Positions 18,204-27,286 of a stretch of DNA of 64,000 nt are shown piece by piece. How positions within the stretch are numbered: the stretch's first letter is position 1; each line of letters opens with the position of its first letter. A program made the translations under genes and the position numbers. Origin of the DNA: Pseudoalteromonas phenolica (GTDB lineage: Bacteria; Pseudomonadota; Gammaproteobacteria; Enterobacterales; Alteromonadaceae); NCBI RefSeq assembly GCF_001444405.1, contig NZ_CP013187.1, positions 1,240,001 through 1,304,000 of the forward strand, read 5' to 3'. The notes beneath the pieces are model-generated. The model saw nothing but the letters and a program-made list of their open reading frames with translations. It was not told the origin of the DNA and made no database searches.

Positions 18204-19352
18204 ATGGTCGACAAAGAGAACAGTGAAACTGAGCAGCCCCTAAAAACAGGGTTTTTAGACAAAGCTAAAAGTCATTTAAAGGGCATTGTACTAGGTGGGC
18301 TTGGTATTTTGTCTGCGGCTGCAGTACCCGTGTGGCAAATTTACTTTGTAGAAACCTCAGATGTGGCTATTGAGATCACTGCAATTAGTCGAGTTGAATC
18401 GGACCGCTTTAAGGTCGCTCTTGATACCGATGAATTGCAAATGCTCGAACCTTATATTCCTGAAAATTTGTTGTATGAATTTAATTACTTGGGGCAGAGG
18501 GGCGATAAAATAGATTTTCCTGAGTTCTCTCTCGACATTCTATTTACTGCCTACGATAAAGCAAAACAAGACCTTAAAAATATCTCAATCACAAAAACGA
18601 AATTACTACAAAGCATAGAGCGAATAGACGCTTATTTAGATCCTGCCAATCAACAGTACCCGTTGGATGAGTTTCGTGTCAGCGAGTTAAAAAGCTGGGA
18701 TTTGAGTAATCACATTGATGACGCCGAAGCGCAATACTTTGAAAATCAAGTGTTAGCCATTACAAGAGATTATTCGCAAATGGAATTTAATGCCCAAGCA
18801 GAGCCCGCACTCAATCTGGCGGCATTGGCATTTCTGCTTAACGATGTAAAAGAAGATATAACCGATGTGATCAGCGAGTCGAATAATCGCCATGAGCGTT
18901 TAAGAGATGATATTCGCAATATCGAAACACAATTGCAAAAACTAAAAAATCAGCAGTTTGAGCAAAATACGTTTTTTACTGTGGACGCAGTGGTGTCGAA
19001 CTCGGGTAGAGCAAGCACATCGCTGCGGCCTTTAGCACTGATGCGAGTGCAAATTAGTGATAACAACTATGTTGATATTCGCCTCGAGCAGCAACGCTAT
19101 TCAGATCAATCTGAGTTACTACCATCTTCTACCAATATGTTGAGTTACCGTTCTTTAGAGCTTTCTTCTTTTCCGAGTGAAGATCAGGCATTGATCAACA
19201 CATTTTGGGGCAGCACAGGGCGCGTGCAAATGTATGCGATGGACACTCAGCAAAATGTATTCAGCTCAAATCAAATTGCCTTTGTTGATAATCGAAACCA
19301 AAAAGTCATTTTAGATAAACTAAAAGAAGTTGCTTCAAAGCAAGTGCAGTAA
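18204..19352 (+). CDS. Single-span membrane protein with coiled coil, unknown function
   Basis: The 382-residue protein has a short acidic cytoplasmic start and one membrane span at about 27-48 (GIVLGGLGILSAAAVPVWQI). A long extracytoplasmic part includes a charged helical segment with heptad character around 220-255 (RHERLRDDIRNIETQLQKLK). A beta-rich end follows (FTVDAVVSNSGRASTSLRPL). The last region resembles domains seen in bacterial envelope proteins, but no family is named. It stands alone between the leader/terminator region and a convergent regulator gene. The ribosome site AAAAGG is somewhat distant from the ATG. Confidence 0.75.
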   Translation: MVDKENSETEQPLKTGFLDKAKSHLKGIVLGGLGILSAAAVPVWQIYFVETSDVAIEITAISRVESDRFKVALDTDELQMLEPYIPENLLYEFNYLGQRGDKIDFPEFSLDILFTAYDKAKQDLKNISITKTKLLQSIERIDAYLDPANQQYPLDEFRVSELKSWDLSNHIDDAEAQYFENQVLAITRDYSQMEFNAQAEPALNLAALAFLLNDVKEDITDVISESNNRHERLRDDIRNIETQLQKLKNQQFEQNTFFTVDAVVSNSGRASTSLRPLALMRVQISDNNYVDIRLEQQRYSDQSELLPSSTNMLSYRSLELSSFPSEDQALINTFWGSTGRVQMYAMDTQQNVFSSNQIAFVDNRNQKVILDKLKEVASKQVQ

Positions 19353-19374
19353 CTTATTAACTAAGACCAAGCTT

Positions 19375-19857
19375 TTACGGTGTTTTCAAAGGCAACTGAT
19401 TGCGCGAGAAAGTCTGTTTTAACACCACGGTGGATTCAATTGCTGCGATACTACTGATTTGCCCCAAAGACTTCTTCACAAAGCTTTCGTAGTGGCTTAA
19501 ATCTTTGGCGACTATCTTCAGTAAATAGTCATTACTACCAGTGATCACCGAGCACTCCATCACTTGCTCAAGGGCTTCTACTTCGTTTTCAAACTCATCG
19601 GCTAGCTTATCTGAATTGGCATTTAGCCTGACTAGGGCATACACCAAAATCGATAGGTTAAGTTTTTCTCGGTCTAGAATGGCCTGATAGCCTTTAATAA
19701 TACCTTCTTGTTCAAGCTTTTTTATCCTTCTTAGGCAAGGGGTATCGGATAAGTTAACCTGTTGCGCCACTTCTGTGGTTGTCATTCGGCCACGATATTG
19801 TAATAGGTTTAAAATGGCTAAATCTTTACTATCAACACGCATATTAGTGAATTTCAC
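19375..19857 (-). CDS. Lrp/AsnC-family transcriptional regulator
   Basis: The 160-residue protein has an N-terminal helix-turn-helix (about 12-60: GRMTTTEVAQQVNLSDTPCL RRIKKLE pattern) and a C-terminal amino-acid-binding RAM domain (about 70-150, with ECSVITGSNDYLLKIV). These regulators usually sense amino acids. It is divergent from the PrnB-like gene with about 125 bp between starts. That suggests it controls the adjacent two-gene operon, possibly in response to tryptophan or a related amino acid. Confidence 0.9.
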   Translation of the reverse strand: MKFTNMRVDSKDLAILNLLQYRGRMTTTEVAQQVNLSDTPCLRRIKKLEQEGIIKGYQAILDREKLNLSILVYALVRLNANSDKLADEFENEVEALEQVMECSVITGSNDYLLKIVAKDLSHYESFVKKSLGQISSIAAIESTVVLKQTFSRNQLPLKTP

Positions 19858-19981
19858 TTGTTTTTATTATTATTTTGTTAAATATCACTCATTGAGGGCG
19901 GAATGATCAAGTTTATTGGTGAATTTTTATCACAGCCTACTGCTACTATTAATTTATCAATACCAATAAGAATAAAAAATT

Positions 19982-21154
19982 ATGACAGCGTGTACACGAG
20001 AATTTGATGCTTGGATCCGCAGTTCATTCTGCGAGATAAACTCACAGCTCGAAACCTTATATTGGCAGCAAGAAGACAAAGCGAATGTTGAAGATGTCGG
20101 TGAAGTATTAAAGCAACAATTGCAGGCAGAAGGCACAGAGTTGATCAAAACTTTAGTTGTTGAAGGCAATACCGATGAAGGGTTTGACAACGCCTTTGAT
20201 TTGCTCGGCAATGTTGGCCTATATATGGCTGCTTGCAGACGACATGAAATCACAGAGCCGAGTCGAGAGCGTACTTCCCCCCTAGTTGAAGCTTCTACAT
20301 TGGCCATGCATATTGGTGCGTCGATAGGCGTGACCCCTCGTTTTGCGACCGCGCATTTGACGACACATAACACCGCGGTCAATGGCGTGTATAAACGCTT
20401 TACCGATCTCGCAGACGAAAAAATCTTTGTTGATTACAACACTAAAGGCATTTTGGCCTATAAACGCGCAGCTGATGCCTTGTTAAAAATCTTACCGCTG
20501 GGCGTATCGCACCCAATCACGGGCGATTTATTAAAAGTTGCTAAATATGCACTGCAAGATGTGATTGACTCTAACCAAGAGTTGTTTGATAAGCTCGACA
20601 CAGACCGATTTTTTTACTGTGTAAGGCCTTATTACAAACCGCACCGTGTTGGCTCTCAGGTTTATCGTGGTGCTAATGCTGGTGATTTTGCTGGCATTAA
20701 TGTGATCGATATGCTGCTCGGGTTATGTGTTGCCAATGAGCCCAGTTACTCACAAATGCTGGTGGATAAATTCTTGTATATGATGCCAGAAGATCAGCAA
20801 ATTTTACGCGATTGCATGCGTCGAACGAGTTTGATGGACTCATTTTTAAACCTTGAAAGCCAACATAGCGCTTCTTGGTATCAAGAGAATGTGACGTTAT
20901 TTTTAGAAGTGTGCGAGTTACATGGAAAAGGCGCTACCCAACATCATAACCAGTTAGTTGAAAAGTATATTGCCCAGCCTTCAAATTCTATGGCAGAGCA
21001 GCACCTAGATAAAGTGACTGCCAGCGGCCCGCCACTGTCAGTGTTACTTGGTTCACTCGAAAAACTTCGTGATCGCCGAGCCGCTAATCAGCGAGATGAT
21101 ATTTTTACTCGTTACCACGATATTCAAAAACTCAAAACCACTTTAAGTAGATAA
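19982..21154 (+). CDS. PrnB-like (DUF1864) protein of the IDO/TDO heme enzyme superfamily
   Basis: The 390-residue protein resembles the PrnB/DUF1864 family, relatives of indoleamine and tryptophan 2,3-dioxygenases. The key stretch is VRPYYKPHRVG followed by YRGANAGDFAGINVIDMLLG, which fits the IDO segment R-P..G....(Y)EG..AGG.AG. A conserved THNTAVNGVYKRF segment lies in the N-terminal half. PrnB rearranges 7-chlorotryptophan in pyrrolnitrin synthesis; DUF1864 relatives outside that pathway have no firm function. No halogenase is nearby, so pyrrolnitrin is not made here. It is translated just ahead of a PLP enzyme and faces an Lrp regulator, pointing to an amino-acid substrate. Confidence 0.75.
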   Translation: MTACTREFDAWIRSSFCEINSQLETLYWQQEDKANVEDVGEVLKQQLQAEGTELIKTLVVEGNTDEGFDNAFDLLGNVGLYMAACRRHEITEPSRERTSPLVEASTLAMHIGASIGVTPRFATAHLTTHNTAVNGVYKRFTDLADEKIFVDYNTKGILAYKRAADALLKILPLGVSHPITGDLLKVAKYALQDVIDSNQELFDKLDTDRFFYCVRPYYKPHRVGSQVYRGANAGDFAGINVIDMLLGLCVANEPSYSQMLVDKFLYMMPEDQQILRDCMRRTSLMDSFLNLESQHSASWYQENVTLFLEVCELHGKGATQHHNQLVEKYIAQPSNSMAEQHLDKVTASGPPLSVLLGSLEKLRDRRAANQRDDIFTRYHDIQKLKTTLSR

Positions 21155-21158
21155 CCTG

Positions 21159-22253
21159 ATGAAGCAAGATTTTGTATTACCGAGTGACACCTACTTATTG
21201 AATCACTCGGTTGGTAGACCACTAAAAAGTGCCGAAAACCACTTTAAACAAAGCTATTTATCACCATGGCAAGATTCGGGCAAAGAGCCTTGGCAAGCTT
21301 GGCTGGCAATTATTACAGAGTTTCAACAGGTGTTGGGCCGACTGTTTAACTCATCATTTATGCAGTTTTGCCCGCAAGTTAATTTATCGAGTGGACTTAC
21401 AAAACTCATAATGGCTTTGCCTGAGCTAAACGAAAATAGTGTCGTGCTAATGAGCGCACAAGACTTCCCAAGTATGGGGTTTGCGATGCAAAAAGCACTG
21501 CCAGCCGGGGTGACAATTCGCTATATTCCTGAACACGAAAACATCACACAAATTGACGTTTGGCAGCAACATTTAACTGCCGATGTTGATTTAGTTTTTG
21601 TTAGCCAAGCCTACTCAAATACGGGGCAGCTCGCGCCTGTCAATGACATTGTAAAGTTTGCCAAAGCCAATCAAACCCTAAGTATTATAGATGTTGCGCA
21701 ATCAGCAGGGGTTATACCTTTAGATTTAAATAAGCTTGATGCCGATTTCATGATTGGCTCAAGTGTAAAGTGGCTATGTGGGGGCCCAGGGGCCGCCTAT
21801 TTATGGCTTAATCAGAGGCATATTAAGCGATTAGCGCCAAAAGACGTAGGCTGGTTTTCTCATGAAAACCCGTTTGAGTTCGATATTCACCATTTTGCTT
21901 ACCACGACAGCGCCTTAAAGTTCTGGGGCGGTACGCCGAGTGTTGCGCCTTACGCTTTTGCTTCGCACAGTATTGATTATTTTGCCCAACTTGGCGACAA
22001 GTTAAGAGGGCATAACCAAAATTTAATAGATTTACTTATTCAACATTTGGGCGAACAAGTGGTTTCCCCGCACGATAGGAATCGTCGAAGTGGCACAGTG
22101 ATTATAAATCCGACAATGGGTATAGAAGCTGCAATGGCTGAATGTACTCAAGCGGGGATCAGCCTCGATACTAGAGCGCATGGGATACGTGTTTCACCGC
22201 ATATTTATAATGACGAAAGCGATATTTTAAAGCTGGTAACAGCGCTAAAGTGA
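21159..22253 (+). CDS. Class V PLP-dependent enzyme, kynureninase/cysteine-desulfurase-like
   Basis: The 364-residue protein has the fold-type I class V layout. The PLP lysine is K204 in GSSVKWLCGGPG, preceded by an Asp/His-type cofactor segment SIIDVAQSAGVIPLDL. The end carries GTVIINP and RVSPHIYNDESDI, typical of kynureninase and aminotransferase V proteins. It starts 4 bp after the PrnB-like stop, so the two form an operon. A pair of IDO-like oxygenase and kynureninase-like enzyme would suit stepwise breakdown or rearrangement of an indole amino acid; this is inference. A strong terminator follows. Confidence 0.85.
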   Translation: MKQDFVLPSDTYLLNHSVGRPLKSAENHFKQSYLSPWQDSGKEPWQAWLAIITEFQQVLGRLFNSSFMQFCPQVNLSSGLTKLIMALPELNENSVVLMSAQDFPSMGFAMQKALPAGVTIRYIPEHENITQIDVWQQHLTADVDLVFVSQAYSNTGQLAPVNDIVKFAKANQTLSIIDVAQSAGVIPLDLNKLDADFMIGSSVKWLCGGPGAAYLWLNQRHIKRLAPKDVGWFSHENPFEFDIHHFAYHDSALKFWGGTPSVAPYAFASHSIDYFAQLGDKLRGHNQNLIDLLIQHLGEQVVSPHDRNRRSGTVIINPTMGIEAAMAECTQAGISLDTRAHGIRVSPHIYNDESDILKLVTALK

Positions 22254-22276
22254 GTGGTTTTTAATACGATGTTTTG

Positions 22277-22313
22277 TGGCTCAACGAGTGGAAACTGGTT
22301 GAGCCATTTTTTT
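22277..22313 (+). terminator. Intrinsic terminator after the PrnB-like/PLP operon
   Basis: Perfect 9-bp stem TGGCTCAAC / GTTGAGCCA, 12-nt loop, then a run of seven T. It ends the two-gene operon 24 bp after the stop. Confidence 0.9.
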
Positions 22314-22442
22314 GTGGAAATAAAAAAGAATAATTACGCCTGCTATCAACCCCAATGCTTTGTTACAAACTTAGTATTGCTCAAAATTATTAATAAGCGG
22401 TACAGTGAGTTAATTTAAATTTATGATATTTCAAGGATAGTT

Positions 22443-23558
22443 ATGCGAATTAAGCTTCTTACTCTGGCTATATCTGGACTACTAGTCAGCTCGATTGCAC
22501 ATGCGAATGTGCCCACCAAAACGCAAATAGATAATGTGTTTGCAAATATTAAATCAACCAACCCGGGTTGTAGTGTGGGTGTAATTAAAGACGGTAAGCT
22601 GATCCATAAAGCGGGTTACGGCTTGGCGAATATGGAATTAAATGTGCCATTAGATGGTTCACATGTACATCGTATCGCTTCTGTATCAAAACAGTTTACA
22701 GGGATGGCAGTGTTGTTATTGGCTGATGAAGGAAAAATCGACTTAAACGCTGATATCAGAAAATACTTGCCAGAGCTGAGAGATTATAAAGTACCAGTCA
22801 CTATCAATGCCATGTTGGGTCATTTTTCGGGGATGGGAGATTATGATTTTGTCGATGCTGAACTAGACAAAGACGCACTTAAACTTAAATCCACTATGGG
22901 CGGTGAGTTTCGTTTAGGAAATGAAGACTATTTGACCATTCAGGAATTTTACGATTACGTAAAAACCATGCCACTTAGAAACAAGCCTAATCAAGAATTT
23001 AGCTATAGTAATTATGCTTACTTTGTATTGTCGATGCTGGTAGAGCGCGTTTCAGGTGAGAGCTTAAGAGAGTATAGTGAAAGGCGAATTTTTAAACCTT
23101 TGGGCATGAGTAATACTTTTTTTAGCGATAAGCCTACAGAGATAGTTAAAAATCGTGCAAGTGGTTACAGTAAAAATGAAGATGGAAAATATGTTACCAG
23201 CATGACTAACTTATTTTGGGTTGGTGATGGCGGCTTACACACTAATATAGAAGATATGGCCAAATGGGACGCTTATTTCTATAACCCTACATTAGGCAAG
23301 AAGCCGAAAGAGCTTCTTTTGCAGTTTATGCGTCCAAATAATGCTGAAATCACCATGGAAAGTCAAAAATACGCAAACGGACAATTTATTGGTGAAAAGG
23401 GTGGTTTTACAATTGTTCATCATAGTGGTGGTTGGTTAGGTACAATCACAAACTATGAGCGTATTCCAGAGAAAAAATATGCTTCAATTGTGTTTTGTAA
23501 TGATACGTCTATTGATATTGCAAAAGTTGTCAAGGGGTTACGGAAGTTAGTTCTGTAA
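22443..23558 (+). CDS. Secreted class C beta-lactamase-like serine hydrolase
   Basis: The 371-residue protein has a signal peptide (about 1-21, ending AHA) and the serine beta-lactamase/DD-peptidase fold. S80-VS-K83 gives the SxxK nucleophile motif, Y188-SN the YxN motif and HHSGG near 325 the third motif. It should act in the periplasm or outside as an esterase, peptidase or D-aminopeptidase; true beta-lactamase activity cannot be concluded. AAGGA precedes the ATG. It stands alone between two terminators. Confidence 0.88.
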   Translation: MRIKLLTLAISGLLVSSIAHANVPTKTQIDNVFANIKSTNPGCSVGVIKDGKLIHKAGYGLANMELNVPLDGSHVHRIASVSKQFTGMAVLLLADEGKIDLNADIRKYLPELRDYKVPVTINAMLGHFSGMGDYDFVDAELDKDALKLKSTMGGEFRLGNEDYLTIQEFYDYVKTMPLRNKPNQEFSYSNYAYFVLSMLVERVSGESLREYSERRIFKPLGMSNTFFSDKPTEIVKNRASGYSKNEDGKYVTSMTNLFWVGDGGLHTNIEDMAKWDAYFYNPTLGKKPKELLLQFMRPNNAEITMESQKYANGQFIGEKGGFTIVHHSGGWLGTITNYERIPEKKYASIVFCNDTSIDIAKVVKGLRKLVL

Positions 23559-23564
23559 CTTTTA

Positions 23565-23588
23565 AAGAGGCAAGCAATGTTGCCTCTT
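23565..23588. terminator. Bidirectional terminator between convergent genes
   Basis: Perfect 9-bp inverted repeat AAGAGGCAA / TTGCCTCTT with a six-base loop. It is flanked by T-rich sequence on the right and by ACTTTTA on the left, and sits in the 37-bp gap between the stops of two converging genes. Confidence 0.75.
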
Positions 23589-23595
23589 CTTCTTA

Positions 23596-24579
23596 TTATT
23601 TCATTCCTTCGCACCAAGGTGATGCTAAATTAGGCTCAAGTAAAGGCTCTTTTGGGAGTCTTTTTTGATCTGGCGGTACAAGAGATTTTAGGTTCAGAGA
23701 TTCAAGTAGTAGCCTGACGTTTTCACTTGCATCGTCATGATTCATTAAAAGCTTAACCAGCTCTGATATGTGGTGTGTTTTTAAACTTGATATATTTTCG
23801 ACGGCTATCGCATGCTCAACTTCATCTAAAAAAAGCAAATAGTCATGATTGTTAATTGCATATTCGAGAATTTTATTTTCTATATTCACTCGATATTTTT
23901 TATATAGAGCAAGGTCTTTTTTGATGAGTGCGGTAGTCAATATAGAGAATGTAAGTCGAACCGAGTCCCTGTGTTTATTTTGTATTTTAAATAACTTATA
24001 GGCCTCCAAAAAATAGCTAAGGGCTTTATCTGTTTGTTCAATGTGCAGGGCAATGTTACCACGTACAATATGAATACCAGTGCTTATATTGGCATCTAAA
24101 ACATTGAACTCTATTGAATCCAGTAATCGAAATCCGATAGAAGGTTGCCCTTGAACTCGGTAAGCTGTTGCAATATTAGCCTTTATTGCTGCAGCATAAT
24201 TTATATTTGTGGTCTGAGTTAAGGCGCATGTGAAGTGCTGTATTGCATCTTGATGCTGATTATTTTGTCTATACGCTACACCAATATCATTAATAATATG
24301 CATGGCTTTTAGGTTTGTTACATCTTTAAACTGCTTCTTTTTTAAAGTAGTTATGATGTCTGTAAAGCTTTGCCAGTCGTACAAATTTATAGCAGCTTTA
24401 ATGGCGATACGATGAAACTGGAGTGCGTCTTCATTAAAGGTATTCTGGTATTTGTCTTTGCGCCTTTGATATTCGGTCAGCGCTTGCTTGGGAGCATTCT
24501 TTTCAAGCTCGGCAAAGTTTATCAACACCTCTGGTGAGATTATGGTGCTAAACAGTACCATCAAAGGATATAAGCTCAT
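23596..24579 (-). CDS. TPR-like repeat protein of unknown function
   Basis: The 327-residue protein is helical with several tetratricopeptide-like repeats (about 40-220). Examples are INDIGVAYRQNNQHQDAIQH, then AAIKANIATAYRVQGQ and GNIALHIEQTDKALSYFLEA. The extreme N-terminus (SLYPLMVLFSTII) is hydrophobic but short and may be a weak signal or anchor. The C-terminus is Pro-rich. It lies downstream of an ECF sigma gene on the same strand, 197 bp away, so co-regulation is possible. It is not a known anti-sigma factor. Confidence 0.75.
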   Translation of the reverse strand: MSLYPLMVLFSTIISPEVLINFAELEKNAPKQALTEYQRRKDKYQNTFNEDALQFHRIAIKAAINLYDWQSFTDIITTLKKKQFKDVTNLKAMHIINDIGVAYRQNNQHQDAIQHFTCALTQTTNINYAAAIKANIATAYRVQGQPSIGFRLLDSIEFNVLDANISTGIHIVRGNIALHIEQTDKALSYFLEAYKLFKIQNKHRDSVRLTFSILTTALIKKDLALYKKYRVNIENKILEYAINNHDYLLFLDEVEHAIAVENISSLKTHHISELVKLLMNHDDASENVRLLLESLNLKSLVPPDQKRLPKEPLLEPNLASPWCEGMK

Positions 24580-24776
24580 TGTATTGAATCTACTAATGAT
24601 AATTTATTATTTATTGTAAACGTTGTGTGTTTTATTAGGAATAAGATAATTGTAAAAAGCTGATAATTAAACTTAGTATTTTTTGGAGCACCCAGTGCTT
24701 AAATATAAAACTGGATGCTTATTTTAAAGGCAAAAAATGAACGCAATGACTTAGTATGTGAACTATAGTGGACAGC

Positions 24777-25307
24777 CTAATGTGTGACAGCCCTTTTGCA
24801 AGTAGTTACCACTTCTTGAAGTGTGAAATTGACTAACGTTGGCGAAATAGCACATATTTTAGCAATTTCGTTTTGCTTATATCCGCCTCTTTTATATAAG
24901 CTTAATATATGTTGATGCCGATTAGATAGTCGGTTAACGGCTTGTACCATACGTTTGTTAAGCTTCTGTTTAATATAGTTTTCTTCAAGATTTTCATGCT
25001 CATCAATAAATTGAAGGTACTCAGTATTTTCAATACTTATCCAATTCTCTTTATTTTTTTTCCTCAACATATCAATCGCAATATTTTTGGCTGTTTGATA
25101 GCAATATGCGGAATGATTGGATACAGAGTCAACAGATTCACACGTGTGAGAAAGCCTAATAAATGTTTCTTGAAGAGCATCTTCAGCTAGGTGCTGACAG
25201 TTCAATATTGAAGTTAGATAAGTGATTAATTTCCTTCTTTGTATTTCAATTATTTTTGACCAATGTTGATCTGCTTTTTGCAAATCTGTAGTTCGAGTAA
25301 CAGTCAT
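24777..25307 (-). CDS. ECF-type RNA polymerase sigma factor beside the siderophore operon
   Basis: The 176-residue protein has sigma region 2 at about 20-85 (AEDALQETFIRLSH, then YQTAKNIAIDMLRKK) and region 4 at about 115-170 (RLSNRHQHILSLYKRGGYKQ, then NEIAKICAISPTLV). AAGGAAAT gives a good ribosome site. It is divergent from the siderophore operon with 311 bp between starts, which suggests it activates that operon, as PvdS-type factors do. No FecR-like anti-sigma gene is beside it. Codon use is AT-rich like the following operon. Confidence 0.85.
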   Translation of the reverse strand: MTVTRTTDLQKADQHWSKIIEIQRRKLITYLTSILNCQHLAEDALQETFIRLSHTCESVDSVSNHSAYCYQTAKNIAIDMLRKKNKENWISIENTEYLQFIDEHENLEENYIKQKLNKRMVQAVNRLSNRHQHILSLYKRGGYKQNEIAKICAISPTLVNFTLQEVVTTCKRAVTH

Positions 25308-25618
25308 TCTATTTCCTTAAATAAACCGCTAATGTAAATTATTATCGTTTAGATCCTAATTCTCATCATTTCCTTGTGTCAATGAAAAAATTCATAAGTT
25401 GTTGCGGTTGTGTAACTTCTAACTCTTAATTTAGGCCTCCATAAAAACTTTAAAAAACTTCTAAATTTATTGCGAAATGATTCGTCTTTAGATTGTTATA
25501 AAAAAATATAACGTAGTTTTAATTTTGTAACAAGTTGATTTTTAAGTTGTTTTTTGGTTTTGTTTATTCAAGGCTTTATTAGAAATTAATTTTGAAATTT
25601 ATTTTTTAAAGGGTTGTC
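25308..25618. promoter_or_regulatory. Divergent promoter region of the sigma factor and siderophore operon with Fur-like sites
   Basis: This AT-rich 311-bp gap contains no gene. CTAATTCTCATCATTTCC at 25356-25373 (reverse complement GGAAATGATGAGAATTAG) agrees with 12 of 19 positions of the E. coli Fur consensus. TAAATTATTATCGTTTA at 25335-25351 is a second similar unit. They lie close to the sigma-factor start, so iron repression would act first on the sigma gene. The nearest part of the siderophore operon (25400-25618) is very AT-rich with no obvious hairpin. Confidence 0.5.
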
Positions 25619-27271
25619 ATGTTAAACAGTTGTATCAAATGGTCTGATGAAGAAGCTAAGCTTTACCGTAGTCGTGGCTATTGGATTGATGAGGAGTTAT
25701 GCCAGATATTAGAGCGTCAAGTTCAAAATTCGCCAGCGAAAATAGCTGTTATAGACAATGGAATCGAAAAGACATATGGCTGTTTAGATAAAGAATCAAC
25801 CCGATTAGCTGGATATTTAGCTAAGCAAGGGCTCAAAGCAGGCGATACTGCAATTGTCCAATTACCTAATTGTTACGAATTTTATGTTGTATTTTTCGCA
25901 TTGCAAAAATTAGCAATTTTATCTGTTAATGCGCTTATGAATCATAATGAATTAGAGCTTACTCACTACGTTGGTGCGCTTAATCCTTCTCTAGTCATTG
26001 CTGATGCAACACATTCATTATTTCAAAATGATTCTTTTTTTAAAAAGTTGCAAAGTGATTCATCAAACCTTAGCCATGTTTTACTGAGAGGAAATACTGA
26101 TTGGGCGCCCAATATCAGTAAAAAGTTATATGCATCTGCAAGCTTTGATGATTTTGAATCTGTTCCATTTCGTAAGCACAATGCTGAAAATGTTGCTTTT
26201 TTCCAATTGTCCGGTGGTAGCACCGGCACTCCCAAGTTAATCCCCAGAACGCATAATGATTACTTCTATAGCGTCAGGCAGAGTGTTGAAATATGTCAAT
26301 GGAATGAAAATACACGATACTTGTGTGCGCTTCCTGCAGCGCACAATTTTCCATTAAGTTCACCTGGGGCGTTGGGTGTATTTTATGCTGGCGGCACTTT
26401 AATTTGTGCATCAAACCCTTCTCCAAGTAGTTGCTTCCCTTTGATCTCAGCTCACCAAGTTAACTGGACTTCACTGGTTCCGCCAGCTGTAGCACTTTGG
26501 TTGGACTCTCATGAGAGAAGTCATCATGACCTTAGTTCACTTAAAGTCATTCAAGTTGGGGGCGCAAAATTGAGTGCTACATTGGCAATCAAGTTAGAAA
26601 ATGAGTTCAAGGTAATACTTCAGCAAGTTTTTGGTATGGCTGAAGGCTTGGTTAATTATACGAGATTAAATGACAATGACTGGGTAAGACATAACACTCA
26701 GGGCAGGCCTATGAGTGAAGCTGACGTTATCAAAATTGTAGATGAAAATAATCAGACTGTTTCCCAAAATGAGGTTGGTTTGTTAACGACAAAAGGACCA
26801 TATACTTTCAAAGGGTATCTAAATGCAAAGTTGCACAATTTAACAGCCTTTACGGAAGATGGTTTTTATTGCAGTGGTGATCTCGTCAAGTTGAGTCATT
26901 GTGGGAACATCATTGTAGAAGGTCGTGATAAAGACCAAATAAATAAAGGTGGTGAAAAAATCGCCGCTGAGGAAGTTGAAAATCAATTACTCGCTCACCC
27001 TGATGTGCACGACTGTGCTGTAGTCGCAATGCCTGATCACCTTCTAGGTGAGAGAGTATGCGCATTTGTTGTTAAACGTGAAAATGATAGAGATGCATTA
27101 ACCAAAGTTGCTTTGAATCGCTTTATTCGAAGCAAAGGCTTAGCTGACTATAAGTACCCTGATCGATTTGAATTTATTAGCGCTTTACCGAAAACAAAGG
27201 TTGGTAAAGTCGACAAACGTGCACTTCGCGAACATATCAAAAACCTACTTGCTCCAATTAAAAGCGTTTAA
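25619..27271 (+). CDS. mxcE: 2,3-dihydroxybenzoate-AMP ligase
   Basis: The 550-residue protein belongs to the stand-alone aryl-acid adenylation family (EntE/DhbE/MxcE). It activates 2,3-dihydroxybenzoate with ATP and loads it on the carrier domain of the next gene product. The phosphate-binding motif is SGGSTGTPK at 198-206. GMAEGLVNYTRL, YCSGDLVKLS and GRDKDQINKGGEKIAAEEVE follow in order, and the catalytic Lys region PKTKVGKVDKRAL ends the protein. It is the first gene of an eight-gene operon; the next gene starts 16 bp later. The length is normal. The gene name follows the myxochelin pathway, based on the content of the whole operon. Confidence 0.95.
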   Translation: MLNSCIKWSDEEAKLYRSRGYWIDEELCQILERQVQNSPAKIAVIDNGIEKTYGCLDKESTRLAGYLAKQGLKAGDTAIVQLPNCYEFYVVFFALQKLAILSVNALMNHNELELTHYVGALNPSLVIADATHSLFQNDSFFKKLQSDSSNLSHVLLRGNTDWAPNISKKLYASASFDDFESVPFRKHNAENVAFFQLSGGSTGTPKLIPRTHNDYFYSVRQSVEICQWNENTRYLCALPAAHNFPLSSPGALGVFYAGGTLICASNPSPSSCFPLISAHQVNWTSLVPPAVALWLDSHERSHHDLSSLKVIQVGGAKLSATLAIKLENEFKVILQQVFGMAEGLVNYTRLNDNDWVRHNTQGRPMSEADVIKIVDENNQTVSQNEVGLLTTKGPYTFKGYLNAKLHNLTAFTEDGFYCSGDLVKLSHCGNIIVEGRDKDQINKGGEKIAAEEVENQLLAHPDVHDCAVVAMPDHLLGERVCAFVVKRENDRDALTKVALNRFIRSKGLADYKYPDRFEFISALPKTKVGKVDKRALREHIKNLLAPIKSV

Positions 27272-27286
27272 TAAGGAATAGAAATT

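Noticed and set aside
17911..18226. Frames of 86 codons (minus) and 74 codons (plus) around the terminator
   Set aside because: They run through the terminator hairpin and the next gene start, and have no homologous features.
19957..20382. 141-codon frame antisense to the PrnB-like gene
   Set aside because: It mirrors a well-supported coding gene and lacks a ribosome site.
19982..22253. Classical kynurenine pathway or pyrrolnitrin cluster
   Set aside because: No kynurenine formamidase, canonical TDO or halogenase is present; only the PrnB-like and PLP genes.
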